Both the position numbers and the translations under genes were made by a program. This document shows, in pieces, positions 53,361 to 63,089 of a stretch of DNA of 64,000 bases; within the stretch, counting starts at the first letter, position 1; every line of letters begins with the position of its first letter. The stretch lies in the NCBI RefSeq assembly GCF_002201895.1, contig NZ_CP019436.1, positions 199,456-263,455 on the forward strand, written 5' to 3'. Origin of the DNA: Methanopyrus sp. SNP6. GTDB taxonomy: Archaea > JAADCQ01 > Methanopyri > Methanopyrales > Methanopyraceae. The notes below the pieces were generated by a model. That model worked only from the letters and a program-made list of their open reading frames with translations, ran no database searches and had not been told where the DNA came from.

Positions 53361-54425
53361 TTGTACCTGACGAAAGAGGAGGAGCGGATCCTGAACGGCG
53401 AGGAGGGCGAGCTGAAGGCCAAGCTCATGGAAGTGTTGGTAAAGCTCGGGGATGTCTTCGACGCGGAGCGACTCGTGAGGCCCGCCTCGGTGCACGTATC
53501 CGGGGTGTCGTACGGAACGATCGGTGACGCGGGACTGAGGTTCCTGAGGAAGGTAGCGGAGGCTGGTCTGAAGGTCTCGGTCCCGACGAGCGTGAACCCA
53601 TGTGGCATCTGTCTGGACGGTAACCTCCCGGTAGACGAGGAGTTCGAGCGGAGGCAACGCGAGATCATGGACGCCTTGGAGTCACTGGGTACGGCCCCGG
53701 TGTACACGTGCGTGCCGTACCAGCAGGGGTTTCAACCCTCACGCGGTGATCTCTTGGCGTGGGGGGAATCCTCCGCCGTCTTCGTGGCGAACACGTATTA
53801 CGGTGCGCGGGCGAACCGTGAAGGGGCACCGGCGACTGTCGCGGCGGCGGTCGTGGGGAGGATCCCGGAGTACGGGATGCACCTGGACGAGAATCGGGTG
53901 GCGGAGTACGAAGTAGTCGTCGAGTTCGAGCCGCGGAACGACTTTGAGTGGTCGGCGCTGGGATACTACCTTGGGGAGGTGCTCGACGGGATCCCGGTAC
54001 TGAGATTGCCAACGGTTCCCTCGCTGTCGAACGTGAAGTACATGGGAGCCGCGGCGGCGGCCTCGGGAGCGCTGGCTATGGCTTACATTCCAGGGATCAC
54101 GCCGGAGGAGCCACGGGTGGACGGTACCGAAAGGATCGAGGTGGAGCGGAAGGACGTGTTCGACCTTGTAGAGGAGAGGTTCGGGACGGAGCGTGAGGGG
54201 TTCTCGTTCACCGGGTGTCCTCACAGACCCGACGGTGAGATTCCGAGGTTCGACGGCTGCGCGATCTGCTGTCCGGCGAACGCGACACTCGACGGGCACA
54301 GGCTCCGGGGAACGTGCCCCGTAGTCGCGCCGATCGAGGACGTCTACGACGTGGTGTTCACAGACTCGCTGAAGGCCGCCCACTACTTGGCGTCACGGGT
54401 CGAGGTGAACGTGGGTCCGCTGTGA
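53361..54425 (+). CDS. Aconitase X large subunit (putative phosphomevalonate dehydratase)
   Basis: Catalytic subunit of the AcnX enzyme that in many archaea dehydrates 5-phosphomevalonate in the modified mevalonate pathway. About 354 residues: LYLTKEEERILNGEEGE at the start, HVSGVSYGTIGDAGL near 48, NPCGICLDG near 80, FVANTYYGARANREGAP near 145, and CAICCPANATLDGHRLRGTCP near 305. The cysteines are the expected iron-sulfur ligands. TTG 53361 is chosen from homology and a GGGGTG seven bases upstream. The small-subunit gene is not in this window. Confidence 0.87.
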   Translation: MYLTKEEERILNGEEGELKAKLMEVLVKLGDVFDAERLVRPASVHVSGVSYGTIGDAGLRFLRKVAEAGLKVSVPTSVNPCGICLDGNLPVDEEFERRQREIMDALESLGTAPVYTCVPYQQGFQPSRGDLLAWGESSAVFVANTYYGARANREGAPATVAAAVVGRIPEYGMHLDENRVAEYEVVVEFEPRNDFEWSALGYYLGEVLDGIPVLRLPTVPSLSNVKYMGAAAAASGALAMAYIPGITPEEPRVDGTERIEVERKDVFDLVEERFGTEREGFSFTGCPHRPDGEIPRFDGCAICCPANATLDGHRLRGTCPVVAPIEDVYDVVFTDSLKAAHYLASRVEVNVGPL

Positions 54426-54431
54426 TCGGGG

Positions 54432-54443
54432 AAAAATCATAAG
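54432..54443 (+). promoter_or_regulatory. TATA-like box for tRNA-Pro
   Basis: AAAAATCATAAG ends about 30 bp before the tRNA 5' end, in the 47-bp gap after the aconitase X gene. Confidence 0.42.
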
Positions 54444-54472
54444 TAGGACTAAGTCCGGAACGGCTCCGGGTC

Positions 54473-54550
54473 GGGGCCGTGGGGTAGCCTGGTCTATCCT
54501 TCCGGCTTTGGGGGCCGGAGACCCCGGTTCAAATCCGGGCGGCCCCACCA
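54473..54550 (+). tRNA. tRNA-Pro (TGG)
   Basis: 78 nt: acceptor GGGGCCG pairs CGGCCCC; position 8 is T, unlike the other two tRNA genes here; anticodon stem CCGGC/GCCGG with loop TTTGGGG (anticodon TGG); T arm CCCGG-TTCAAAT-CCGGG; A73 and an encoded CCA. An integrase-like gene begins 60 bp downstream, a placement typical of elements inserted at tRNA genes. Confidence 0.94.
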
Positions 54551-54558
54551 ACCTCAGG

Positions 54559-54583
54559 AATCGTTGCGAACATCATAACGATT
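54559..54583 (+). repeat. 25-bp 9-7-9 dyad element, copy after tRNA-Pro
   Basis: Left arm AATCGTTGC (54559-54567), centre GAACATC, right arm ATAACGATT (54575-54583), 8 nt beyond the tRNA CCA. The outer 7 bp AATCGTT/AACGATT are a perfect inverted repeat. It lies between the tRNA and the convergent integrase-like gene. Confidence 0.5.
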
Positions 54584-54610
54584 CGGATTCTGATGAGTGA
54601 GCGAACAATG

Positions 54611-55450
54611 TTACCGACGTAGCTCGGGTAGCCGCAGTATCCTTGTGGCTCTGGTGAGATCCTTGATCCTCCACTCGGATTCTCCTATTACGCTCCGTTG
54701 GGCTTCACGCCAGCGATACGTCAGCCTAGCCCTCCAGGAGTCCACGCGCTGCGCGTCCGTGTGGTACTCGTCGTCCTCGCTCATTAGTACCGGACGCTCG
54801 GGTTCCTCTGTCGGATCTATACCGGTCCATTCCGCCAGCTCTCGGAGTGCCTCCAGTCCTCGTTCGGTGATGGAGAACTCGATGGTCTCCTCCGGTTTCT
54901 CGACCCTCAGACGGGGCTCGTCCGGTGTTCCTTCCAGCCAAGGCTCGCCGGGACACACGTCCTCCCAACGCATTCTCACTAGGTCCATCACGCTGATTCC
55001 CGATTCGGCGATGATTCTGAACGGCGCCCACCAGGATGCGTCCTTGTTTTCTTTTGCCCATTCCTCGATCAAATCTACCAGCTCTAAAACTTCGCGAGCG
55101 TCCTGCTCGGTCATCTCAGGCGATGCGGGCGATCCGTACGCCTTCACGGTCAGGATGAGCAGTGGATCCCTACCAACGGCTCGTAGGGCCTTAGTGAGCG
55201 CGTACCAGCACAGTCTACCCATTTCGTGGTCCAACTCCATGTTACGGACTGACTCTACCAGAAGGTTACGGAGCTCGCGTGCCACCTCTAAAATCTCCTC
55301 GTCTGGAGCCTTCTCGAGCCACTCTTCCGGCTCCTCGTCCTCCAAGATCCTCCGGAGGAATTCGTCCAGTCTTCGTAAAACGAAGCGGTACGAGTGTCTG
55401 GTGTTTTCGTTACGTACGTCCAGCAGATCCACCAGATTCTCCAAAGCCAC
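54611..55450 (-). CDS. Tyrosine-recombinase (integrase)-like protein, probably degenerate
   Basis: 279 residues. Residues 1-110 form a helical SAM-like core-binding domain (NENTRHSYRFVLRRLDEFLRRI). The catalytic domain shows the first box as FRIIAESGISVMDLVRMRWEDV near 150, where the usual leading Arg is partly preserved. The end (EWRIKDLTRATRILRLPELRR) resembles the HxLR box but stops before any HxxR...Tyr, so the nucleophile seems missing. Proximity to tRNA-Pro suggests the remnant of an integrated element, or a domesticated recombinase. Confidence 0.55.
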   Translation of the reverse strand: MALENLVDLLDVRNENTRHSYRFVLRRLDEFLRRILEDEEPEEWLEKAPDEEILEVARELRNLLVESVRNMELDHEMGRLCWYALTKALRAVGRDPLLILTVKAYGSPASPEMTEQDAREVLELVDLIEEWAKENKDASWWAPFRIIAESGISVMDLVRMRWEDVCPGEPWLEGTPDEPRLRVEKPEETIEFSITERGLEALRELAEWTGIDPTEEPERPVLMSEDDEYHTDAQRVDSWRARLTYRWREAQRSVIGESEWRIKDLTRATRILRLPELRR

Positions 55451-55591
55451 CGGGACTCCCCCTACGTGAAAGTTTTACGTGGCGCTCGAATGGACCCCTG
55501 CTCCCAGCCGTAGCGCCGACGCACTAACGCACTGGCCGTTGTACTATATCAGTTATGTCGAACACAGAGAACACCGAAGGGGTATCGCGAC

Positions 55592-56473
55592 GTGTCTGAG
55601 CCGAACGTAGTGGAGCTGTTCCACGGCGACCTGTACTCTATCGCGTACCGAGCGGGGCTGGACAAGTTCCTACCAATAATCGGAAGGGCGCGCATCACCC
55701 CGGCAGAACTGACGCTCGCGGGACTGTTGGAGCTAGGGTATGATGTGGAAGTCACTACGCTGGAGGGGAAATCGCTACCCGGCCGGAGGAGAATAGAACT
55801 GGCGGACGAGGTGAAGGAGGTTGTGACCGGACGGTACGTGGAGAACCTCTTGGACTCGGACCGCGTGCATCACCTCAGGCTTTCCGCTAGGTGTCTCGGG
55901 GCGAAGGTCAAAATACATTACTCATCCGACTGGGGGATGGAGGTAGGAGGCTACGGGGTGAATCCTTCGAAGCTTCATAAGAACCGAGCGTTGGTGAAAT
56001 TGTTGGAGTTCGTGTCGACGCGTGAGCCGTCCTTCACGGATCTCGTGGTGGACTTAGGGGCGGCTCCCGGAGGCTGGTCGTCCTTCGCGGCGCAGGTTGC
56101 GGAGAACGTGGTCGCCGTCGACCCAGCGAGGTTGGAGGATCGAGTGAGAGAGCTGGAGAACGTGCATCACCTGCGTATCACGGCCCACGAGTTCGTCCTC
56201 CCCGAGATGATCGTGGTCGGATTCCCCGGGGAGAAAGTGACGCTGCTCTCGGACATTTACTCCGGAAACCCCGAGGACGACCTGTATGCGGTCCTTCGGC
56301 TGCTGGAGCGTCTCGAGAACGATGTCGCGTGGGGTTTCGTGAAGGTGGCGCCGGCGGGGGACGATGTGTTGGAATGGTTCATGGAGGAGATCGAAGAGGC
56401 GGGGTTCGCGGTGGAGAACGTTAATCTCGAGTCGGCGAGCTCGAACGAGACGTTCGTTTACTTCCGAGAGTGA
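55592..56473 (+). CDS. FtsJ/RlmM-like SAM-dependent RNA methyltransferase
   Basis: 293 residues. The N-terminal 130 residues look like a THUMP/RNA-binding region with KIHYSSDWGMEVGGYGVNPSKLHKNRALVKLLEFV just before the catalytic part. Motif I is VVDLGAAPGGWSSFAAQVAENVVAVDP near 150, as in FtsJ/RrmJ and RlmM 2'-O-methyltransferases. The lysine tetrad is suggested by K in the LHKNRAL and FVKVAPAGD segments. GTG start. Possible TATA ACTATATCAG near 55540. Confidence 0.78.
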   Translation: MSEPNVVELFHGDLYSIAYRAGLDKFLPIIGRARITPAELTLAGLLELGYDVEVTTLEGKSLPGRRRIELADEVKEVVTGRYVENLLDSDRVHHLRLSARCLGAKVKIHYSSDWGMEVGGYGVNPSKLHKNRALVKLLEFVSTREPSFTDLVVDLGAAPGGWSSFAAQVAENVVAVDPARLEDRVRELENVHHLRITAHEFVLPEMIVVGFPGEKVTLLSDIYSGNPEDDLYAVLRLLERLENDVAWGFVKVAPAGDDVLEWFMEEIEEAGFAVENVNLESASSNETFVYFRE

Positions 56474-56819
56474 TGGTGGTCTCGTGGCGGTAAGGAGGAG
56501 AGCACACACAAAGTATCCTCAGCGTCTCCGAGCCGTCGTTCTCGACCCAGTGTACCGAGCCACGGGGGATTTCCACACAGTTCTCCGGATGAACCTCCAA
56601 AGATCTAGATCCGACGTGTACGATGCCCCGACCCTCCAGGACCCAGTACACCTCGTCAAAGTCGATGTGGTAGTGAGGTACCGTGGACTCTCCTGGTGGA
56701 ACCTCCGCGACAGCCAGGCTCACGGTCTTAACGCGGGAGAACTCTGGACGTACGACTTCGTAGATCAGCGAGCCGTCGAGTGTTACGTAGGGTTCGGAGT
56801 CACGCGGGCTACGTTTCAA
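56421..56819 (-). CDS. Cupin-domain protein
   Basis: 132 residues, single small beta-barrel: VPPGESTVPHYHIDFDEVYWVLEGRG near 40 (His, His, Glu metal ligands) and ENCVEIPRGSVHWVENDG near 82 (last His). Could be an isomerase, epimerase or metal-binding regulator. The 3' end overlaps the convergent methyltransferase by 53 bp, and its start overlaps the end of the CbiA-type gene, so it is part of that leftward unit. Confidence 0.85.
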   Translation of the reverse strand: MKRSPRDSEPYVTLDGSLIYEVVRPEFSRVKTVSLAVAEVPPGESTVPHYHIDFDEVYWVLEGRGIVHVGSRSLEVHPENCVEIPRGSVHWVENDGSETLRILCVCSPPYRHETTITLGSKRTSRSSSPTRD

Positions 56820-58180
56820 GACTCGACACTCCCCGCGAAGTTAGTGGCGAACGTCAGATGGGAGGCCGCGTGTACGTGGACGTACGTTCCCAACACGTTC
56901 GGGAAGTCTTTGGGTCGGAACCCCTCCCGTCCGCGCCAACCTTGACCGCGGATTATCCGATACGCACTCTCGAGACCTTCTGGCCTCACGAGGCGTGAGT
57001 AATGGAACTCGTGGCCCTTGAACATCTCACCCTTACGCGTTACCGGGGTGTCGTCCACGGCGCGGGCGATCGTGTAGCTGAGACCTTGAACCCTATCCGT
57101 CATCTCGACCGCTACGTCAAAGACTCCTACCCACCTGTACCTGTCCTCGTTCCACCTGAGCTCCTTACACAAGTACATAAAGCCGCCGCATTCCGCGTAT
57201 ATCGGAGCACCCGACTCCGCCAACTCTCGGATGGAGTCACGCGTACTCTCGGCATCTTCCAGCTGACGTGCGAACAGCTCCGGATAGCCACCTCCGATGT
57301 AAAGTGCATCAGCGTCGGGTGGAACGTCCTCGTCGCGTACTGGGCTGAACTCCAGGAGCTTCGCGCCGTTCTCCTCGAGCGCCTCCAGGTTCTCCGGGTA
57401 GTAGAAGTTGAAGGCTTCATCCTTAGCCACGGCGATGCGGCATTTGGTCGGGTTCACTTCCCAGGGACGCTCCCCTGGCCCCAGTGGGCCGGCGGCCTTC
57501 GCCACATCGATGAGCGCGTCCAGGTCCACGTGCTCGGAGATCACTTCAGCCACTGTGCGGAGACGTTCCCTCATCTCCTCGAGGCGTTCGGGAGTCGGTA
57601 CCAAACCCAAATGCCGGTACTCCACCTTGAGCCTGCGGTCCCTGGGGACGTAACCCAGGACTTTGACATCGGTGTACTTAACCAGAGCGCGTCGCGCCTT
57701 GCGGTAGTGAACCTCTGACCTGATGCGGTTCAGTATCACGCCGACTATGTTCGCTCCTTCCAGTTCTGTGTATCCCTTCACCAACGCCGCCACACTCTTG
57801 GTGAGACTCCGGGCGTCGACGATCAACACTACGGGCGCGTTGAGGACCTCGGAGACGTGGTACGTGCTTCCCCTAACACCGACAGCGCCGATACCCTCGT
57901 AAAGCCCTCGAACTCCCTCCACGACGGCGAGATCGGCGCCCTCACATCGGTGCTGGAAGAGCCATATAACGTGCTCCTCGCGGAAGAGGAACGTGTCGAG
58001 GTTACCACACGGTCGCCCGGAAGCCAGCCAGTGGTACGACGGATCGATATAATCGGGGCCTACCTTGAACGGTTGCACCTCATATCCGTCGTCTCGTAGC
58101 GCCCGAATTATGCCAGCGGTGATCATAGTCTTACCGCAAGCGCTGGACGAGCCAGCGAGTACGATCCGGGGTATCGGCAA
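56816..58180 (-). CDS. CbiA/CfbB-type a,c-diamide synthase (second copy)
   Basis: About 454 residues from TTG 58180: P-loop IVLAGSSSACGKTMITAGIIRAL, FKVGPDYIDPSYH near 40, EGVRGLYEG near 95, and the glutaminase-like half with ALYIGGGYPELFA near 295, AECGGFMYLC near 330 (nucleophile) and GHEFHYSRL near 400. TTG 58180 fits the family start and has GGGGTG five bases upstream; a minus-strand TATA-like box at about 58205-58215 lies over the ATG at 58207, which argues against that start. Together with the copy at 1723-3069 it gives the cell one enzyme for F430 and one for cobamides, order unknown. Confidence 0.88.
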   Translation of the reverse strand: MPIPRIVLAGSSSACGKTMITAGIIRALRDDGYEVQPFKVGPDYIDPSYHWLASGRPCGNLDTFLFREEHVIWLFQHRCEGADLAVVEGVRGLYEGIGAVGVRGSTYHVSEVLNAPVVLIVDARSLTKSVAALVKGYTELEGANIVGVILNRIRSEVHYRKARRALVKYTDVKVLGYVPRDRRLKVEYRHLGLVPTPERLEEMRERLRTVAEVISEHVDLDALIDVAKAAGPLGPGERPWEVNPTKCRIAVAKDEAFNFYYPENLEALEENGAKLLEFSPVRDEDVPPDADALYIGGGYPELFARQLEDAESTRDSIRELAESGAPIYAECGGFMYLCKELRWNEDRYRWVGVFDVAVEMTDRVQGLSYTIARAVDDTPVTRKGEMFKGHEFHYSRLVRPEGLESAYRIIRGQGWRGREGFRPKDFPNVLGTYVHVHAASHLTFATNFAGSVES

Positions 58181-58262
58181 CAGGACACCCCTGTTTCCGT
58201 GTACCATAAAATTTGATATACAGGACTTCCACGCCGACCGCTCGGGGGAAAGCTTTACGGCC

Positions 58263-58457
58263 ATGCGATGCAGGGGATGCGGTTCCTCCAACCTGGAGGA
58301 GCGTGACGAAGGAGACTACGTCGTCGTTAAGTGCCGCGAGTGCGGCCATACCACCGTCCGCAGGAAAGTGGGGTTGGTAGGTCTGACCACCGAAACACTG
58401 GGCATCGCCGTAGCCGCAGTAGTGACCGCGACGGCGATCGCCTCGACGCTCGTGTAA
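58263..58457 (+). CDS. Small zinc-ribbon protein with C-terminal membrane helix
   Basis: 64 residues from ATG 58263. A zinc ribbon (MRCRGCGSSNLEER ... VVVKCRECGHTTV) of the TFIIB type is followed directly by one membrane helix (LGIAVAAVVTATAIASTLV). Divergent from the CbiA-type gene. Such tail-anchored zinc ribbons are common in archaea and of unknown function. Confidence 0.7.
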   Translation: MRCRGCGSSNLEERDEGDYVVVKCRECGHTTVRRKVGLVGLTTETLGIAVAAVVTATAIASTLV

Positions 58458-58645
58458 AAGGTGGTAAGGAAATAGGGTCATCGGAAGGCCAGAATGGCCC
58501 CTCACCTGTTTGGATGTTCCGGCCCGGTACGCAACGGCGTCCATCCCGGGAGGGTACGCCTCCCAGGTCGCGCCGCCGCTGTGAAGTCGTGTGGCCGGGG
58601 CGGGGGAAACCCGATACCGACGCCCTCACTCCGTATTTTATTGTA
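58458..58645 (+). terminator. GC-rich hairpin region ending in a T-rich tract
   Basis: After the zinc-ribbon gene, about 150 bp contain inverted repeats such as GGGAGG-GTACG-CCTCCC and GGCC-AGAAT-GGCC, followed by TATTTTATTG and further T-rich DNA (58635-58657). T-tracts are the usual archaeal termination signal, so rightward transcription probably ends here. The structured part may also be a small RNA. No protein frame is convincing. Confidence 0.4.
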
Positions 58646-58651
58646 TTGTAT

Positions 58652-59848
58652 TTATTTCATGAGGTGCTTGGCGTACTTCAGGAGCGACGGTTTCCTGGCG
58701 ATCACCTTCTTGGCAACCTTCACGACCCCCTCTCCTTTCACCAACCTGAGGATATCCTCGCGGTCCAGCGCCTCCGCCAGTGCGTTGAGCTCCTCGTTAC
58801 TCATCTCGGAGAGTATCTTGGACGCCTTCAGTGTGTATTTGAACATCCTACCGAATTCTTCTTTCCATTGGTCTTGGTATTGTTTTAGGAAGGTGGCGGA
58901 CGTGTCGTCCTCTTCGATCGCTTCGGCCGCGACCTCACCCGCGATCCGACCACAAACCAGGGAAGTGTGAAGACCACCACCGGTCACCGGGTTAACCTGA
59001 CGAGCCGCATCACCCACCACGAGAATACCATCACCATACGTCCGCCCAACAGGCCCACACACCGGCACACCACCCACATTCACCTCCACGGGGACGGCCT
59101 CCGCTACAGCTTCTGAAATGAGCTCGTGATCCTCCAAGGCGCGGTTCAGTACCTTCAGCGCATCTCCGGGTTCGGATTCGGACCCTCGGATGCCCACTCC
59201 CACGTTCGCCCGACCTTCGCCCTTCGGGAAGATCCAGAAGTATCCTCCCGGAAAGAACTCGGCGTCGACGAAGAAGTGCGTGGCGTCCTCCTCAACATCA
59301 ACACCTATCATCTCGTACTGTGCGCATGTGCATATCTCTGTGGGTTTGAGTGGTGGGACTAGTCCTGCGGTTCTTCCTATGCGAGACTCGATCCCGTCCG
59401 CGGCGATGGTGACGCGTGCTCGAACCTCATGCACACCATCCACTCCCTCGTACTCGACCCCAACCACCCGACCATCATCAACCAACGCCCGACGAGCACG
59501 CGCCAACAACTTAACCTCCGCACCAGCCTCAACAGCCCGAACAACCAACCACTTATCAAACACACGACGCTCCAACACGTACCCGTCACCGGGGACCTCG
59601 AACTCCTTCCCGTTGGGAGCGTAAATGAGAGCACGCGAGATCTCGGTAGCGATCCACTCGTCCTGTGGCTCGATTCCAGCGTGTTCGAGCCCATGTGCGC
59701 TGATACCCTCGGCACACTGTTTTGGGACACCGACCTCGGCCTTACGCTCGAGTACCAAGACATCACAACCTGCCTCCGCCGCAGCCCACGCCGCGACCGA
59801 ACCCGCCGGACCAGCACCAACCACAACCACATCGAACTCCACCTTCAC
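58652..59848 (-). CDS. Geranylgeranyl reductase (digeranylgeranylglycerophospholipid reductase)
   Basis: FAD enzyme that saturates the isoprenoid chains of archaeal membrane lipids. About 398 residues: VEFDVVVVGAGPAGSVAAWAAAEAG at the N-terminus (FAD fold), GVPKQCAEGIS near 52, RVFDKWLV near 95, the GD motif DGILVVGDAARQVNPVTGGGLHTSLVCG near 280. GTG 59848 overlaps the ferredoxin stop as GTGA; GTG 59842 is possible. Parts of the gene use quite different synonymous codons (G/T-rich on the coding strand). Confidence 0.93.
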   Translation of the reverse strand: MKVEFDVVVVGAGPAGSVAAWAAAEAGCDVLVLERKAEVGVPKQCAEGISAHGLEHAGIEPQDEWIATEISRALIYAPNGKEFEVPGDGYVLERRVFDKWLVVRAVEAGAEVKLLARARRALVDDGRVVGVEYEGVDGVHEVRARVTIAADGIESRIGRTAGLVPPLKPTEICTCAQYEMIGVDVEEDATHFFVDAEFFPGGYFWIFPKGEGRANVGVGIRGSESEPGDALKVLNRALEDHELISEAVAEAVPVEVNVGGVPVCGPVGRTYGDGILVVGDAARQVNPVTGGGLHTSLVCGRIAGEVAAEAIEEDDTSATFLKQYQDQWKEEFGRMFKYTLKASKILSEMSNEELNALAEALDREDILRLVKGEGVVKVAKKVIARKPSLLKYAKHLMK

Positions 59849-60006
59849 TCCCCCTCGTCCTCGATGGCGCCCGTCGGGCAAACCTTAGCGCAAATGCCAC
59901 AGTCGTCGCACTCAGGGCCGAACTCTGGTTTCCCACCGGAAATCGTCAGCGCATCCTTGGGGCAGACCGCAGCGCACGCAGCGCACCCGAGACAACGTTC
60001 GACCAT
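59845..60006 (-). CDS. 2[4Fe-4S] ferredoxin next to geranylgeranyl reductase
   Basis: Read directly from the minus strand: 53 residues from ATG 60006 to TGA 59845. Two cysteine sets, CLGCAACAAVCP and CDDCGICAKVCP, each C-x2-C-x2-C-x3-CP. The stop overlaps the reductase start by 4 bp, so it is the likely electron donor for lipid reduction, which in archaea depends on ferredoxin. Confidence 0.92.
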   Translation of the reverse strand: MVERCLGCAACAAVCPKDALTISGGKPEFGPECDDCGICAKVCPTGAIEDEGE

Positions 60007-60030
60007 GACTTTCAACCCCAATCACCTCCC

Positions 60031-61323
60031 TCATTCCAGGAACTCGATCACATCGAGACGTTCACACTCAGCTTCAACCTCAACAAGTTCGGCGAGACTG
60101 GGGCGCGTCCGTCCAGCGTCTCCAGATATTAACTCTTTCACGTACAGTCCCGGGTCGCAGAGGAACTCGACGATGGCTCGATCTCCGTCGTGCTCGACCA
60201 GCTTGGCCTCGTGAACTCTTTTTCTCCTGACCTTGTCCGCCCTCCTGTGGAGCACGCGCCTCGGTGTCCTTTGCTCTATTACACACCTTTTCAGCTCCTC
60301 CAGGGCTTCTCTCAGCTTATCCTCTGGAACTGGTTTTCCGAACTTCACCCACGCTCGGTACCTCTTTCGGGATCGCTCGGAGAGATCTTTCACCTTCCCG
60401 ACGTCTTCGGGCCCCCCGTACTCCAGTTCTACCACCTGTACGTCGTCGCCCACCTTCCGGTTGATCTCTTCTTCAACCCTCTTAAGGTCGACGTTCCTGC
60501 GCTTAGGATACAGGAGTTCCATCACGAAAGGCCTACCATTTCCGAGCATTCTCACGTCGATATCTTCGCGACCCGCAGCGTGGAACTTGTGCGACTCCGC
60601 CAGGAATGCATCCTTCAGCACCATTCCAATGAGTTCCTCCACAGACTCCGTGTACAGCTTACCAGTGAAATCGCAGTTCGGACATCCCGCCCCCCCGCAC
60701 CGCGGGCAGGGCCACTTCGTCTGCGGGATCCCCCTTCTCAACTTAAGGTAGCGCCCTCGCACGTAGACGGGGCGTACGTAGACTTCGAACTTTGGATCCT
60801 CCAAGGAGGACCGGAAGTCGAACACCATCTCTATATCCGGATCTCTCGGGTCCGCGCGCACGTTCAGTAGATTTTCCACCCTTTTACCGACTTCCCTGTT
60901 GAACTCGCGTTTGATTGGTTCACCCTCGACGCCGAGTATCCCCCAGAGCTCTTCCTCGGCTTCCCGTATTTCCTCCGGCCATCTGGATCCCACTACGAAT
61001 CCACGGAACTCGACGTCTTTCAGTTCACACGCGACCACCTCGGCGAACTCGTCCACTTTTTCCAGCACTCCACGGCACACACCGCAGGGTTCAGGTTCTG
61101 GAGGGTCGTCGAGTACCGCTGCGGCCTCCTCCAGCCCGGATCGAGCGAGTAGTTCGAGTGTTTCCTCTTCCCCCTCCAAGTGCGCTAGCATCCCTATGTA
61201 CAGCTTGATGGATCGCCCTCGCTCCCAGTTCTCGAGACCTGTCAACCCGTAGCCGAAAGCCCGGCCTAGGCAGTGGTCGCACGGATTGAACCGTCTCAGC
61301 ACCTCTCGTAGCTTATCGATCAC
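60031..61323 (-). CDS. pus10: tRNA pseudouridine synthase Pus10
   Basis: Makes pseudouridine 54 and 55 in the T loop of archaeal tRNA. 430 residues from GTG 61323: N-terminal zinc cluster FNPCDHCLGRAFG and CGVCRG, a THUMP-like middle, CPRCGGAGCPNCDFTG near 205, and the catalytic segment HAAGREDIDVRMLGNGRPFVMEL near 245 (aspartate in GREDIDVR). The tail has VEFLCDPGLYVKELISGDAGRTRPSL, as in pseudouridine synthases. GGTGGTGG lies six bases upstream of the GTG. Confidence 0.94.
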   Translation of the reverse strand: MIDKLREVLRRFNPCDHCLGRAFGYGLTGLENWERGRSIKLYIGMLAHLEGEEETLELLARSGLEEAAAVLDDPPEPEPCGVCRGVLEKVDEFAEVVACELKDVEFRGFVVGSRWPEEIREAEEELWGILGVEGEPIKREFNREVGKRVENLLNVRADPRDPDIEMVFDFRSSLEDPKFEVYVRPVYVRGRYLKLRRGIPQTKWPCPRCGGAGCPNCDFTGKLYTESVEELIGMVLKDAFLAESHKFHAAGREDIDVRMLGNGRPFVMELLYPKRRNVDLKRVEEEINRKVGDDVQVVELEYGGPEDVGKVKDLSERSRKRYRAWVKFGKPVPEDKLREALEELKRCVIEQRTPRRVLHRRADKVRRKRVHEAKLVEHDGDRAIVEFLCDPGLYVKELISGDAGRTRPSLAELVEVEAECERLDVIEFLE

Positions 61324-63017
<1,694 letters not shown>

Positions 63018-63089
63018 CTTCCGCTCTCCGGTATCACACATTCGACACCACACCGTCTCTACCACAATCTTGGGCTTAAACCAGCCTCA

